This document shows, in pieces, positions 1-7,784 of a DNA stretch of 47,223 nt. The notes beneath the pieces are model-generated. The model worked only from the letters and a program-made list of their open reading frames with translations. It was not told where the DNA came from and did no database searches. Origin of the DNA: Bacillus sp. AFS055030. Its GTDB lineage: Bacteria; Bacillota; Bacilli; Bacillales; Bacillaceae_G. The DNA lies in contig NZ_NUGT01000027.1 in the NCBI RefSeq assembly GCF_002574545.1, positions 1 to 47,223 of the forward strand, in the 5' to 3' direction. The position numbers and the translations under genes were made by a program. How positions within the stretch are numbered: the first letter of the stretch is position 1; every line of letters starts with the position of its first letter.

Positions 1-102
1 CCAGCTAAAAATAGAAATATACTGCCTCATAACAGGTTCATGAGGAATTAAACTAGAGAAAAATAAAAGATACTTCCTCATAACAGGTTTTAGTGGAAAT
101 CA
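1..102. repeat. Two tandem copies of a ~51-bp hairpin repeat
   Basis: Two head-to-tail units, about 1-50 and 51-102, each have an A-rich lead followed by CTKCCTCATAACAGG and then a tail related to TTCATGAGGAA. The core CCTCAT and ATGAGG pair around the AACAGG loop, so each unit can form a short hairpin; the second unit's right arm is degraded. The core recurs at 51-bp spacing (21-36 and 72-87). A third, better-preserved copy lies at 12339-12388. The first unit may be cut by the window edge. No coding capacity is evident. Confidence 0.7.
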
Positions 103-135
103 ATCAAAAGTTAGCGTAGTTGACAAGCTCATTAT

Positions 136-190
136 TCAACACTCTGAAAAGTGTAGGGAATATTTTTTCCTACACTTTTCAGAGTGTTGA
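136..190. promoter_or_regulatory. Large nested palindrome upstream of the RpiR-type regulator
   Basis: Arms 136-160 and 166-190 pair over 25 bp with one G-T mismatch and a 5-nt loop. Each arm also contains the interrupted palindrome ACACTCTGAAAAGTGT (139-154 and, inverted, 172-187). No T-run follows on either strand, so a simple terminator is unlikely. It lies about 210 bp before the regulator gene and could be a double operator for it; that role is inferred. Confidence 0.5.
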
Positions 191-398
191 AAAATAACTT
201 GAACAATAGTGCATAGGGTTTCAAGTGTTAGCGGAAGGACTGTAAGAATACTTTCCAAACCTTGATATCTTTCAAAATTTATGTAGAAAGAACTAAAAAA
301 TATCTTTAATTTGGTTATTAATATGATTTTCTTATCATTTGGTTCATAATAGAGAATAATAGTATTTTGCTTGTTTTTAGCAGAAAGGTGTTTAGTAA

Positions 399-1253
399 AT
401 GAAACATTTAACAATCTTATCGAAAATTGAAAATTATATGGATCGATTTACGCAAGCCGAAAAGAAAATAGCAGTTTATATAATGGATCATGCTGAAATT
501 GTACCAAATTTAACGACTAAAGATATTTCTAACAATACAGGAGCTAGTGAAGCGAGTGTTGTTAGATTTTGTAAAACAATTGGAATCGGTAGTTTTAAAG
601 CCTTTAAAATAGCATTAGTGAGAGACTTAACTGTTGCTGAAATGAATATTAATGATTTTTCAGTTATGGATAAGAAAGACACACCGTATGATTTATTTAA
701 TAAAGTCACTTATGTAAATAAAGCAGCTATTGAAGCTACGGTATCTACTTTAGATAAAAGAGAATTAGAAAAAGCAACAGATGAAATTGTAAAGGCTAAG
801 AAGATTATATTTTATGGAGTAGGCGGTTCAGCTGTATCAGCTATGGACGGAGCATATAAATTTGGGAAAATTGGTTACCATGCCATTATGTCTCCTGATT
901 TCCATATGGTAATCACTTTAGTAGGTCATATGGAAGAAGGCGATATTTTTGTTGCTGTTTCTAATTCAGGGAAAACAAAGGATGTATTAGAGCTTGCTCG
1001 TTTTGCTAAGAAAAAGGGAGCAACCATCATAGCGATTACTAAGCTTGGCAAGTCTCCGTTATTTAAGGAAGCTGATATCAAGCTTTGCACACCTGACATG
1101 GAACAAGATAATCGAATAGGAAGTATCGCTTCAAAAATGGCACAGCAAAACATAATCGATTCATTATATGTTATATGCTTTAACCGAATCGGAAACAAAG
1201 TATCGAGTAAACTGCATGAGTATAGTGAAGAAGCAGGTAAATTAAGAAGGTAA
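399..1253 (+). CDS. MurR/RpiR family transcriptional regulator (HTH + SIS)
   Basis: The 284-residue protein has the RpiR-family layout: an N-terminal helix-turn-helix domain (about residues 1-77, with the family-like stretch TTKDISNNTGASEASVVRFC) and a C-terminal SIS sugar-phosphate-binding domain (about 115-245, with GVGGSAVSAMDGAYKF and AVSNSGKTKDV). Such proteins sense phosphosugars such as MurNAc-6-P and control sugar or cell-wall salvage genes. A Shine-Dalgarno GAAAGGTG ends 8 nt before the ATG. A MupG-like muramidase gene lies 3 kb downstream, beyond the protease gene, which makes MurNAc-6-P a reasonable but unproven ligand. A large palindrome upstream may be an operator. Confidence 0.88.
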   Translation: MKHLTILSKIENYMDRFTQAEKKIAVYIMDHAEIVPNLTTKDISNNTGASEASVVRFCKTIGIGSFKAFKIALVRDLTVAEMNINDFSVMDKKDTPYDLFNKVTYVNKAAIEATVSTLDKRELEKATDEIVKAKKIIFYGVGGSAVSAMDGAYKFGKIGYHAIMSPDFHMVITLVGHMEEGDIFVAVSNSGKTKDVLELARFAKKKGATIIAITKLGKSPLFKEADIKLCTPDMEQDNRIGSIASKMAQQNIIDSLYVICFNRIGNKVSSKLHEYSEEAGKLRR

Positions 1254-1275
1254 TCTAATTAAATAACTACTCAAG

Positions 1276-1317
1276 GAAGATAGGCAAAAATAATTTTTGA
1301 TTTATCTTCTTTTTTTG
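1276..1317 (+). terminator. Rho-independent terminator of the RpiR gene
   Basis: GAAGATA (1276-1282) pairs with TATCTTC (1303-1309), with an inner CAAAAAT/ATTTTTG pairing, followed by a run of T. Confidence 0.75.
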
Positions 1318-1611
1318 TTATATAAATAAGGAAAAAAATGTCAAAATTTGAAGAGAGAATTTTTTGATCTAGTTATAATTACATATTTTACATTTTCAAT
1401 TTTATTTTTAATCTAATTTTAATAATGCTAAAGTGCTAATTTCAAAAACTAGACTAAAAGAATAATATAAGACTAAAGAACGAAATTTGGAAAAAGCAAG
1501 TTATAAAAACTGACGTGTTTCGTCATTTATTTATGAAAAATAGTGAGTTTTCTGTCATATTATTTAGAATTTTGTAACTATTTGGTGAATAAAACCCTCT
1601 GTGATTTCTAG
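1318..1611. other. AT-rich intergenic region before the M6 protease gene
   Basis: I see no gene here. The stretch is extremely AT-rich and presumably carries the promoter of the protease gene, but no single -35/-10 pair stands out. A CodY-box-like sequence follows it. Confidence 0.5.
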
Positions 1612-1626
1612 AATTTTTAGAATATT
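1612..1626 (+). promoter_or_regulatory. Possible CodY box upstream of the M6 protease gene
   Basis: AATTTTTAGAATATT matches 13 of 15 positions of the CodY consensus AATTTTCWGAAAATT. It lies 39 nt before the TTG start, where a repressor could block transcription. The AT-rich background raises the odds of a chance match. Confidence 0.35.
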
Positions 1627-1665
1627 ATTAAAATGTACTTCGAAAATTATTAAGGGGGGCTTATT

Positions 1666-4044
1666 TTGAACAAGTTTGTCGTAACTAGTTTTGCATCAGT
1701 GATGGTTGCCGGAACGTTATTTTCTGGGATTCCATTAAAAACTGCATCATCTGAAAGCTTGAGTAAAGTACATAGTACATTAGCGAAGCATTCAAAAAGT
1801 ACTTTAGATTTATCGTTAGTTAATGACGAAAAGTTATTAGCTGCACTGGTTAAACGTGGTGTGATTTCTGCAAATGCTTCTAAAGCACAGAAACAAGCTG
1901 CATTACAAAAATATTTAGAGGTTAAAGGTCAAGCAGATCTAGTAACAGGAAAAGATCCAATTGCTAGCAAAGCGAAAAAAGCAGAAGCTGCAAAACATGG
2001 TAAATTTAAAGATTTTAATAATGGCCTATTACACGGAAACGGTAAGAAAAATGGTCAATTAAAAGGTACTCCTGATCCAGTTAAAGAATCAGCTTCTCCT
2101 GGTATTCAAAAGAAGGGGAAACTTTTAACATTAATGGTTGAGTATTCTGATCTTCCTCATAACACAATTAAGAAGGAAGAAACAGACAACTGGTACAAAG
2201 ATTATAATCAACAACACTTTGAAGATATGATTTTTGGTGAAAATGGAGTAAAAGGTCCAAACGGAGAAAATTTCCTTTCCCAAAAACAATATTATGAACA
2301 ACAATCTGGTGGAACTTATACAGTTGAAGGTAAAGCATATGGCTGGTTAAAGGTACCAGGTACGGCTGAATATTACGGAGCAGATTCTAAAACTGGACAT
2401 GATAACGTAACACCAGGTGGATCAAAACAATTAGTAATTGATGCATATGCTGCTGCAAAAGCTGCAGGAGTTCCTTTACAAGATTACGATTTAGAAGATC
2501 CACATGATTTAGATGGAGACGGAAACCTCTGGGAGCCAGATGGTTTAGTTGATCATCTTCAAATCATTCACTCAGGTATGGGACAAGAAGCTGGCGGTGG
2601 AGCACAAGGAGACAATGCAATTTGGTCACACCGTTCTGCTAAATTCGTAGATCCAGATGGTCTTGGTTTAGGCTTACCAGGCTTCTATGACTACACAATG
2701 ATGCCTGAAGATGGTGCAACTGGCGTATTCGCACATGAATATGGTCATGATTTAGGCTTACCAGATGAGTACGATACAATTTACTCTGGTGCTGGTGAAG
2801 CTGTTGAATATTGGTCAATCATGTCAGCTGGTTCTTGGGCAGGTAAAATCCCTGGAACAGAGCCAACAGGATTCTCTCCTTGGGCAAAATCATATTTCCA
2901 ATCTACTTTAGGTGGAAAATGGACGAACCCAACTGTTGTAAATTGGGAAGATGTATCTACAAAAGGTACTCAATTCTTATTAGATCAAGCAAATTCACCA
3001 CTTGGTCAAAACAACCAAGCTATTCAGGTGAATTTACCGAAAAAAGTAACATCTATTAATACACCAGCTGCTGGCACTTATGAGTATTGGGGTGGACAAG
3101 CAGATGAAATGGATAATAGCATGGTTACTTCTGTAGATTTAACAGGAAAATCTTCAGCAACATTAACTTTTGACGCTTGGTATGATATCGAAGAACAATG
3201 GGATTTCGCATTTGTTCAAGTTTCAACTGACAATGGAGCAACTTGGAAATCATTAGGTAACAATAACACAAGAAGTGACGTTGTATCTGAAGGATACCCA
3301 ACAATCATAAATTCAATGCCTGGTTTCACTGGGAACTCAAATGGATGGCAAGCACAAAGCTTTGATTTATCAGCATATAAAGGCCAAAAAATTCAGCTTC
3401 GTTTACGTTCAGCAACTGACTGGGGTACTTCAAATGTTGGATTCTTTGCAGATAATATTAAAGTAGTAGCAGATGGCGCTACAATTGTTGAAGATGGTGG
3501 AGAAAAAGCAACTTCTCCATTTACTTTAAAAGGATTTTCTAAGTCTGATGGTAACAAATATTCAGATCATTACTACTTACTAGAATGGCGTAACCATAAA
3601 GGCGCTGACGAAGGGTTAGCTCATATTAATCGTGGAGGCTCTCTATTAAGCTATGATGGTGGTTTAGTAGTATGGTATGTTGATGATAGCTTCACAGAAA
3701 ACTGGTCAGGTATTCACCCAGGTGATGGTTTCTTAGGTGTTGTTGATGCTCACGACGATACTAATTTATTATGGAACTATGGCGCTCAAGCAAGTTCACG
3801 TTTCCATGTAGCGGATGCGGCATTCGGATTAAATTCAACATCAGGTTATAACATTACTTATCCAACAGGAGAAGTATTAAAATCTCCAGGTCAAGAAGCT
3901 GTCTCTTTATTTAATGATAGCAAAGACTATAATAATACATTCTTACCAGATGCTGGTCGTAACATCGGACACTTTGGTTTAAAAGTTCGAGTTAATGGTC
4001 AATCGAAAGACAAATCAGTTGGATCAATCGTAGTATATAAATAA
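1666..4044 (+). CDS. ina: Immune inhibitor A-type secreted M6 metalloprotease
   Basis: This 792-residue protein matches the length and layout of InhA from the Bacillus cereus group (about 796 residues). An N-terminal signal peptide (roughly residues 1-28) is followed by a propeptide rich in Lys and Ala. The M6 catalytic domain carries the zinc motif HEYGHDLGLPDEY with His357, Glu358 and His361. The C-terminal part is a beta-rich region. InhA enzymes degrade host antimicrobial proteins and matrix and also process secreted proteins. The start is TTG, with AAGGGGGG 6 nt upstream. The gene is monocistronic, between terminators, and a CodY-like box lies in the leader. Several paralogs usually exist, so which InhA this is remains open. 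Confidence 0.93.
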   Translation: MNKFVVTSFASVMVAGTLFSGIPLKTASSESLSKVHSTLAKHSKSTLDLSLVNDEKLLAALVKRGVISANASKAQKQAALQKYLEVKGQADLVTGKDPIASKAKKAEAAKHGKFKDFNNGLLHGNGKKNGQLKGTPDPVKESASPGIQKKGKLLTLMVEYSDLPHNTIKKEETDNWYKDYNQQHFEDMIFGENGVKGPNGENFLSQKQYYEQQSGGTYTVEGKAYGWLKVPGTAEYYGADSKTGHDNVTPGGSKQLVIDAYAAAKAAGVPLQDYDLEDPHDLDGDGNLWEPDGLVDHLQIIHSGMGQEAGGGAQGDNAIWSHRSAKFVDPDGLGLGLPGFYDYTMMPEDGATGVFAHEYGHDLGLPDEYDTIYSGAGEAVEYWSIMSAGSWAGKIPGTEPTGFSPWAKSYFQSTLGGKWTNPTVVNWEDVSTKGTQFLLDQANSPLGQNNQAIQVNLPKKVTSINTPAAGTYEYWGGQADEMDNSMVTSVDLTGKSSATLTFDAWYDIEEQWDFAFVQVSTDNGATWKSLGNNNTRSDVVSEGYPTIINSMPGFTGNSNGWQAQSFDLSAYKGQKIQLRLRSATDWGTSNVGFFADNIKVVADGATIVEDGGEKATSPFTLKGFSKSDGNKYSDHYYLLEWRNHKGADEGLAHINRGGSLLSYDGGLVVWYVDDSFTENWSGIHPGDGFLGVVDAHDDTNLLWNYGAQASSRFHVADAAFGLNSTSGYNITYPTGEVLKSPGQEAVSLFNDSKDYNNTFLPDAGRNIGHFGLKVRVNGQSKDKSVGSIVVYK

Positions 4045-4056
4045 TAATGAACTGAA

Positions 4057-4089
4057 GAAAGGCAACTTATTGTTGTCTTTCTTTTTTGT
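4057..4089 (+). terminator. Terminator of the M6 protease gene
   Basis: GAAAGGCAAC (4057-4066) pairs with GTTGTCTTTC (4072-4081) with one G-U pair, followed by TTTTTTG. Confidence 0.85.
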
Positions 4090-4232
4090 TTTTAATTGTT
4101 TAATAGGAACATATATTATTTTATAATAAAATATAATTTCATATATTTAAATTGTTTAATTGACTTTTTGTTTCATGGGGTTAAAATGAAAACCAAATAG
4201 TATAAATCTAATAGTAGGGAAGGAAAGAGACT

Positions 4233-5297
4233 ATGCTAGGTATATCAATCTATTTATCTGAAAAAAATAATGATAAGAATAAAAAGTATATCGAACTAGC
4301 AAAACAAAATGGATTTCATTCAATCTTTACATCACTACACATACCAGAAGATGACCCTTCAACTTATAAAAAACTTCTTCAACAACTTGGGTCATGGGCA
4401 ATGGAAAATGAAATGGAGCTTATGGCAGATATTTCAGCAAAATCACTTACACATTTAGGGTTAGATTACTCAAACGTAGGCGAATTACAAAATTGGGGAG
4501 TTACTGGATTACGAGTAGATTACGGATTAAATGAAAACCAAATAGCAGATCTTTCTAAAAAAATGAAGATTGCACTTAATGCTAGTACACTTACGCCTGC
4601 ATTTTTAGACGAATTACTTAAATGCGGATTACAAACTAAAAACGTGGAAGCTTGGCATAACTTTTATCCTCGTCCAGAAACTGGCTTAGCTACAACTTAT
4701 TTAATCGAAAAAAACAAATGGTTAAAAAGCTTTGGAATTTCAACAATGGCATTTATTCCTGGTGATGATGAAATGAGAGGACCACTATTTAAAGGACTAC
4801 CAACATTAGAAAAACACCGTGGAATTAACCCCCTGCTAGCTTACTTAGACCTAACTCAAAACTGTTACATTGATAAAGTTTTAGTTGGTGATATTAGTAT
4901 AAAAATAGAAACGATGGAGGCTCTATCAAAAACAAAGGATTTTATTGAATTAAGATATAGACCGTATGTACAAGATGAAGAAACCCTTGCCATAGTGGAG
5001 AAGATTCACACCAATCGCGAAGATCCTGCACGAGATTGTATTCGTTCAATGGAATCTAGATTATACGGTAGCTTTGGCGAGAATAGTCTAAAACCAGCAA
5101 ATACAATCATAAGAAACATAGGTTCTATTACAATCGATAATGAATTATATGGCAGATATAAAGGTGAGTTACAAATTATGCATACGAATCTACCAAGCGA
5201 TGAGAAAGTAAATGTAATAGGAATGATTATTGAAGATGATCTATCATTATTAAAATATATTGGATCGGGTAAGAAATTTAAGTTAAAGCGTGTTTAA
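4233..5297 (+). CDS. mupG: MupG-like 6-phospho-N-acetylmuramidase (DUF871 family)
   Basis: The 354-residue protein has the DUF871 layout: an N-terminal TIM barrel beginning LGISIYLSEKNNDKN and containing ASTLTPAFLDELL and LEAWHNFYPRPETGL-like segments (here VEAWHNFYPRPETGL), then a cyclophilin-like C-terminal domain (about 240-354). Staphylococcus aureus MupG hydrolyses imported MurNAc-6P-GlcNAc during peptidoglycan recycling in the cytoplasm. Genes for murQ and the murP transporter, often adjacent in other species, are absent here, so the enzyme stands alone. An RpiR/MurR-type regulator 3 kb upstream may be its partner. A Shine-Dalgarno GGGAAGGAAAG precedes the ATG. The substrate is inferred from family. 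Confidence 0.82.
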   Translation: MLGISIYLSEKNNDKNKKYIELAKQNGFHSIFTSLHIPEDDPSTYKKLLQQLGSWAMENEMELMADISAKSLTHLGLDYSNVGELQNWGVTGLRVDYGLNENQIADLSKKMKIALNASTLTPAFLDELLKCGLQTKNVEAWHNFYPRPETGLATTYLIEKNKWLKSFGISTMAFIPGDDEMRGPLFKGLPTLEKHRGINPLLAYLDLTQNCYIDKVLVGDISIKIETMEALSKTKDFIELRYRPYVQDEETLAIVEKIHTNREDPARDCIRSMESRLYGSFGENSLKPANTIIRNIGSITIDNELYGRYKGELQIMHTNLPSDEKVNVIGMIIEDDLSLLKYIGSGKKFKLKRV

Positions 5298-5317
5298 ATA
5301 ACACGCTTCTTTTTTTA
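5286..5317 (+). terminator. Terminator overlapping the mupG stop codon
   Basis: AAGCGTGTT (5286-5294) pairs with AACACGCTT (5300-5308) around the stop codon TAA, followed by CTTTTTTT. The last sense codons therefore form the left arm. Confidence 0.88.
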
Positions 5318-5390
5318 GGTTAGACTGAACTATTTAGAAACGGTATGATAAGGATACATACAAAATATTAGTTCGAATGGTCGTGGAAAA

Positions 5391-5999
5391 ATGGACGATA
5401 AGTATTATGATACCCTACTGAATATAAAGACAGAAGGAGAGCAAAAAGGATTTAATGAATCTTTTCATTATCATCGGTATGAGCCAACACCATATAGCGC
5501 ACTACAACAACTATTTAAACAATACATACTTTCAAGCGATGATCGAATAGTCGACTTCGGATGTGGTAAAGGAAGATTAAATTTCTATTTAAATAGCTTA
5601 TTTCATGCTACAGTCGTTGGAATTGAAATGAATGAAAAATATTATAATGAAGCTGTTGAAAATAAAAAAAATTACATAAAAAAAACAAGGACAAGTGAAG
5701 ATAAAATACAGTTTTATTGCTGCTTGGCTGAAGATTATCAAATTAATCCATTAGATAATTGTTTCTATTTTTTTAATCCTTTTTCAATCCAAATTTTTAT
5801 GAATATCATAAATAACATATTAATTTCAGTTGAACAATCAAAAAGAGATGTTGAAATCATTTTGTATTATAGTTCTGATGATTATATATTTTTTTTAGAA
5901 AATCAGACCGCCTTTGAATTAAAACAAGAGATCTTATTAGCAGATGCTTATATGAAAAATCCAAATGAAAGATTTTTAGTCTACAGGTTAACTTACTAA
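5391..5999 (+). CDS. Class I SAM-dependent methyltransferase
   Basis: The 202-residue protein contains the SAM-binding motif I IVDFGCGKGRLNFYL (about residues 52-66) followed by VVGIEMNEKYYNEA, where the acidic residue after strand 2 would bind the ribose of SAM. FFNPFSIQIF (about 128-137) fits the NPPY/motif IV position. This is the Rossmann-like methyltransferase fold; the substrate cannot be told. Only a weak Shine-Dalgarno precedes the ATG. The following lyase gene starts about 30 nt downstream on the same strand, so the two may be co-transcribed. There is no terminator between them. Confidence 0.8.
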   Translation: MDDKYYDTLLNIKTEGEQKGFNESFHYHRYEPTPYSALQQLFKQYILSSDDRIVDFGCGKGRLNFYLNSLFHATVVGIEMNEKYYNEAVENKKNYIKKTRTSEDKIQFYCCLAEDYQINPLDNCFYFFNPFSIQIFMNIINNILISVEQSKRDVEIILYYSSDDYIFFLENQTAFELKQEILLADAYMKNPNERFLVYRLTY

Positions 6000-6030
6000 T
6001 TTTATCAGATTCAAGGATTTATTCGCTTTT

Positions 6031-7182
6031 ATGGAGAATTTTTTTAAGTGGGAGAATAGTAAATTAAATAATCGGAAGGAAGAGTTCAATTTGAGTAATA
6101 TTGACCCTTTTATAAAATCATTTAAAAATACAAACAAACAATTGGCGGGAAATGGATTTAGAAATATTCAAGTATTAAAGGATGCACTAAAAGACTTCGA
6201 CGGTAGTGAAGAAAGCGATCTTTATGGAGCTGGGAATTTTATTGACGATTTTCAAGTGAAAATGGCAGATTTTTTAGGTAAGGAATCTGCGGTGTTTTTC
6301 CCAAGTGGTACGATGGCTCAGCAAATCGCTTTAAGAATCTGGTGTGATGAAAAAGGAATTAATAAAGTTGCTTATCATCCTTTATCACATTTAGAAATTC
6401 ATGAAGAAGATGGCTTGAAGAAGTTGCATAATATACAGCCTATTTTATTAGCAGATAAAAGTCGTGTTATTGAGTTAGAGGATGTTTTAGCAATGGATGA
6501 GGAAATCTCTTGTTTATTATTAGAATTACCACAGCGGGAAATTGGTGGACAACTACCATCATATGAATCACTAGAATCAATTTCTTCATACTGCCGTGAA
6601 AAGGGAATAAAATTGCATTTAGACGGTGCTAGATTAATGGAAATTCTCCCATACTATAAGAAGACAGCTTCTGAATTATGTAGCTTATTTGATAGTGTTT
6701 ATATGTCATTTTATAAGGGAATTGGGGGAGTAGCAGGAGCAATTCTTGCTGGTGACCGAGTTTTTATCAACGAATCAAAAGTTTGGAAAAGAAGACATGG
6801 AGGAGATTTAATTAGTCTTTATCCATACATAATAAGTGCAAATTATTACTTTGATCAAAGAGCAAATAAAATGGAGCAATACTATGAAAATGCAGTTGAG
6901 TTAGCCAATTTCTTTAATAGTTGCCAATCAATCAATACTATACCAACTATTCCAGTTTCTAATATGTTTCATGTTCATTTTAATGCGCCAATTGAAAAGA
7001 TTAAAAACATACTTCAATCAATTCATGAAGAAACAAAAATTGGTATGACAGGTAACTTAAGGCCAGTTAATAAGGAAGTTTGTTATTGCGAGATTAGTAT
7101 TGGAGACTTATATTCAACAATCTCTAAAGAGGAGCTTCATTGTATTTTTAACAAATTAGATGAGGAAATGAAGTCAATATAA
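6031..7182 (+). CDS. Beta-eliminating lyase / threonine aldolase-like PLP enzyme
   Basis: The 383-residue product is a fold-type I PLP enzyme of the low-specificity threonine aldolase family. Visible marks are YGAGNFIDDFQ, AVFFPSGTMAQQ (cofactor phosphate region), LHLDGARL (Asp that contacts the pyridine nitrogen) and SFYKGIGG with the probable Schiff-base Lys229. Family members cleave L-threonine or related beta-hydroxy amino acids to glycine and an aldehyde. The start is uncertain. The ATG at 6031 has only a distant AAGGA, whereas an in-frame TTG at 6091 is preceded by GGAAGGAAGAG at good spacing and would remove 20 charged residues. The gene follows the methyltransferase closely. Confidence 0.85.
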   Translation: MENFFKWENSKLNNRKEEFNLSNIDPFIKSFKNTNKQLAGNGFRNIQVLKDALKDFDGSEESDLYGAGNFIDDFQVKMADFLGKESAVFFPSGTMAQQIALRIWCDEKGINKVAYHPLSHLEIHEEDGLKKLHNIQPILLADKSRVIELEDVLAMDEEISCLLLELPQREIGGQLPSYESLESISSYCREKGIKLHLDGARLMEILPYYKKTASELCSLFDSVYMSFYKGIGGVAGAILAGDRVFINESKVWKRRHGGDLISLYPYIISANYYFDQRANKMEQYYENAVELANFFNSCQSINTIPTIPVSNMFHVHFNAPIEKIKNILQSIHEETKIGMTGNLRPVNKEVCYCEISIGDLYSTISKEELHCIFNKLDEEMKSI

Positions 7183-7240
7183 ATCCAATATTATGGACAC
7201 AATGAATGTTTAATCTATATGAAAAAGGGAGTCGACTTAA

Positions 7241-7639
7241 ATGCAAAAAATTACAACGTTTTTAATGTTTGAAGGACAAGCAGAAGAAGCGATGAATTTT
7301 TATATGTCGCTATTTAAAGATTCAGAGGTTGTGAATATTTCGCGTTATGGAGCAGATATGGGTGAGTTTGAAGGGAAAGTAATACATGCTACTTTCACAT
7401 TAAACGGCCAACAATTTATGTGCATTGATAGTACCGTTAAACATAAATTTACGTTTACACCTGCCGTTTCATTATATGTAACTTGTGAAACAGATGAAGA
7501 AATTGAAAATGCATACAAACAATTAAGTCAAGGTGGAGAAGTACTAATGCCTTTGCAGTCATATCCATTCAGTGAAAAGTTTGTATGGGTGAATGATCAA
7601 TATGGTGTATCTTGGCAATTAACTCTCGAAAAAAAATAA
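7241..7639 (+). CDS. VOC family protein (PhnB/YjdN-like)
   Basis: The 132-residue protein is a PhnB-type member of the vicinal oxygen chelate superfamily, with the typical opening ITTFLMFEGQAEEAMNFY and the signatures SRYGADMGEFEGKVIHATF and SEKFVWVNDQYGVSWQL. Most relatives have no known substrate and some lack metal ligands. The start is supported by GGGAG about 9 nt upstream of the ATG. It appears to be a single-gene unit ending at the hairpin at 7655-7687. Confidence 0.87.
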   Translation: MQKITTFLMFEGQAEEAMNFYMSLFKDSEVVNISRYGADMGEFEGKVIHATFTLNGQQFMCIDSTVKHKFTFTPAVSLYVTCETDEEIENAYKQLSQGGEVLMPLQSYPFSEKFVWVNDQYGVSWQLTLEKK

Positions 7640-7654
7640 TAAAGAACTGTAAGG

Positions 7655-7689
7655 AAAAATCGTGTCGGAAACAAAGACGCGATTTTTTT
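7655..7689 (+). terminator. Terminator after the PhnB-like gene
   Basis: The arm 7655-7666 (AAAAATCGTGTC) pairs with 7676-7687 (GACGCGATTTTT) with one wobble; the right arm runs into a T-tract. Confidence 0.85.
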
Positions 7690-7784
7690 ATTGCCGAATA
7701 TTTTTATCATTTCAAGTTTAAAATAAGATGATTTATTGCAAACTTTTATTATATGAATTTTTATAAAGGTGAGAGTTTAACTAT

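Noticed and set aside
1-102. CRISPR array
   Set aside because: Only two units, the part between them is related rather than unique spacer, and no cas gene is present.
136-414. A 92-residue frame on the minus strand
   Set aside because: It starts inside the palindrome arm, overlaps the regulator start and shows no Shine-Dalgarno or protein-like composition.
6031-6090. Separate small gene before the lyase
   Set aside because: It is in the same frame as the lyase and is better explained as an uncertain start.
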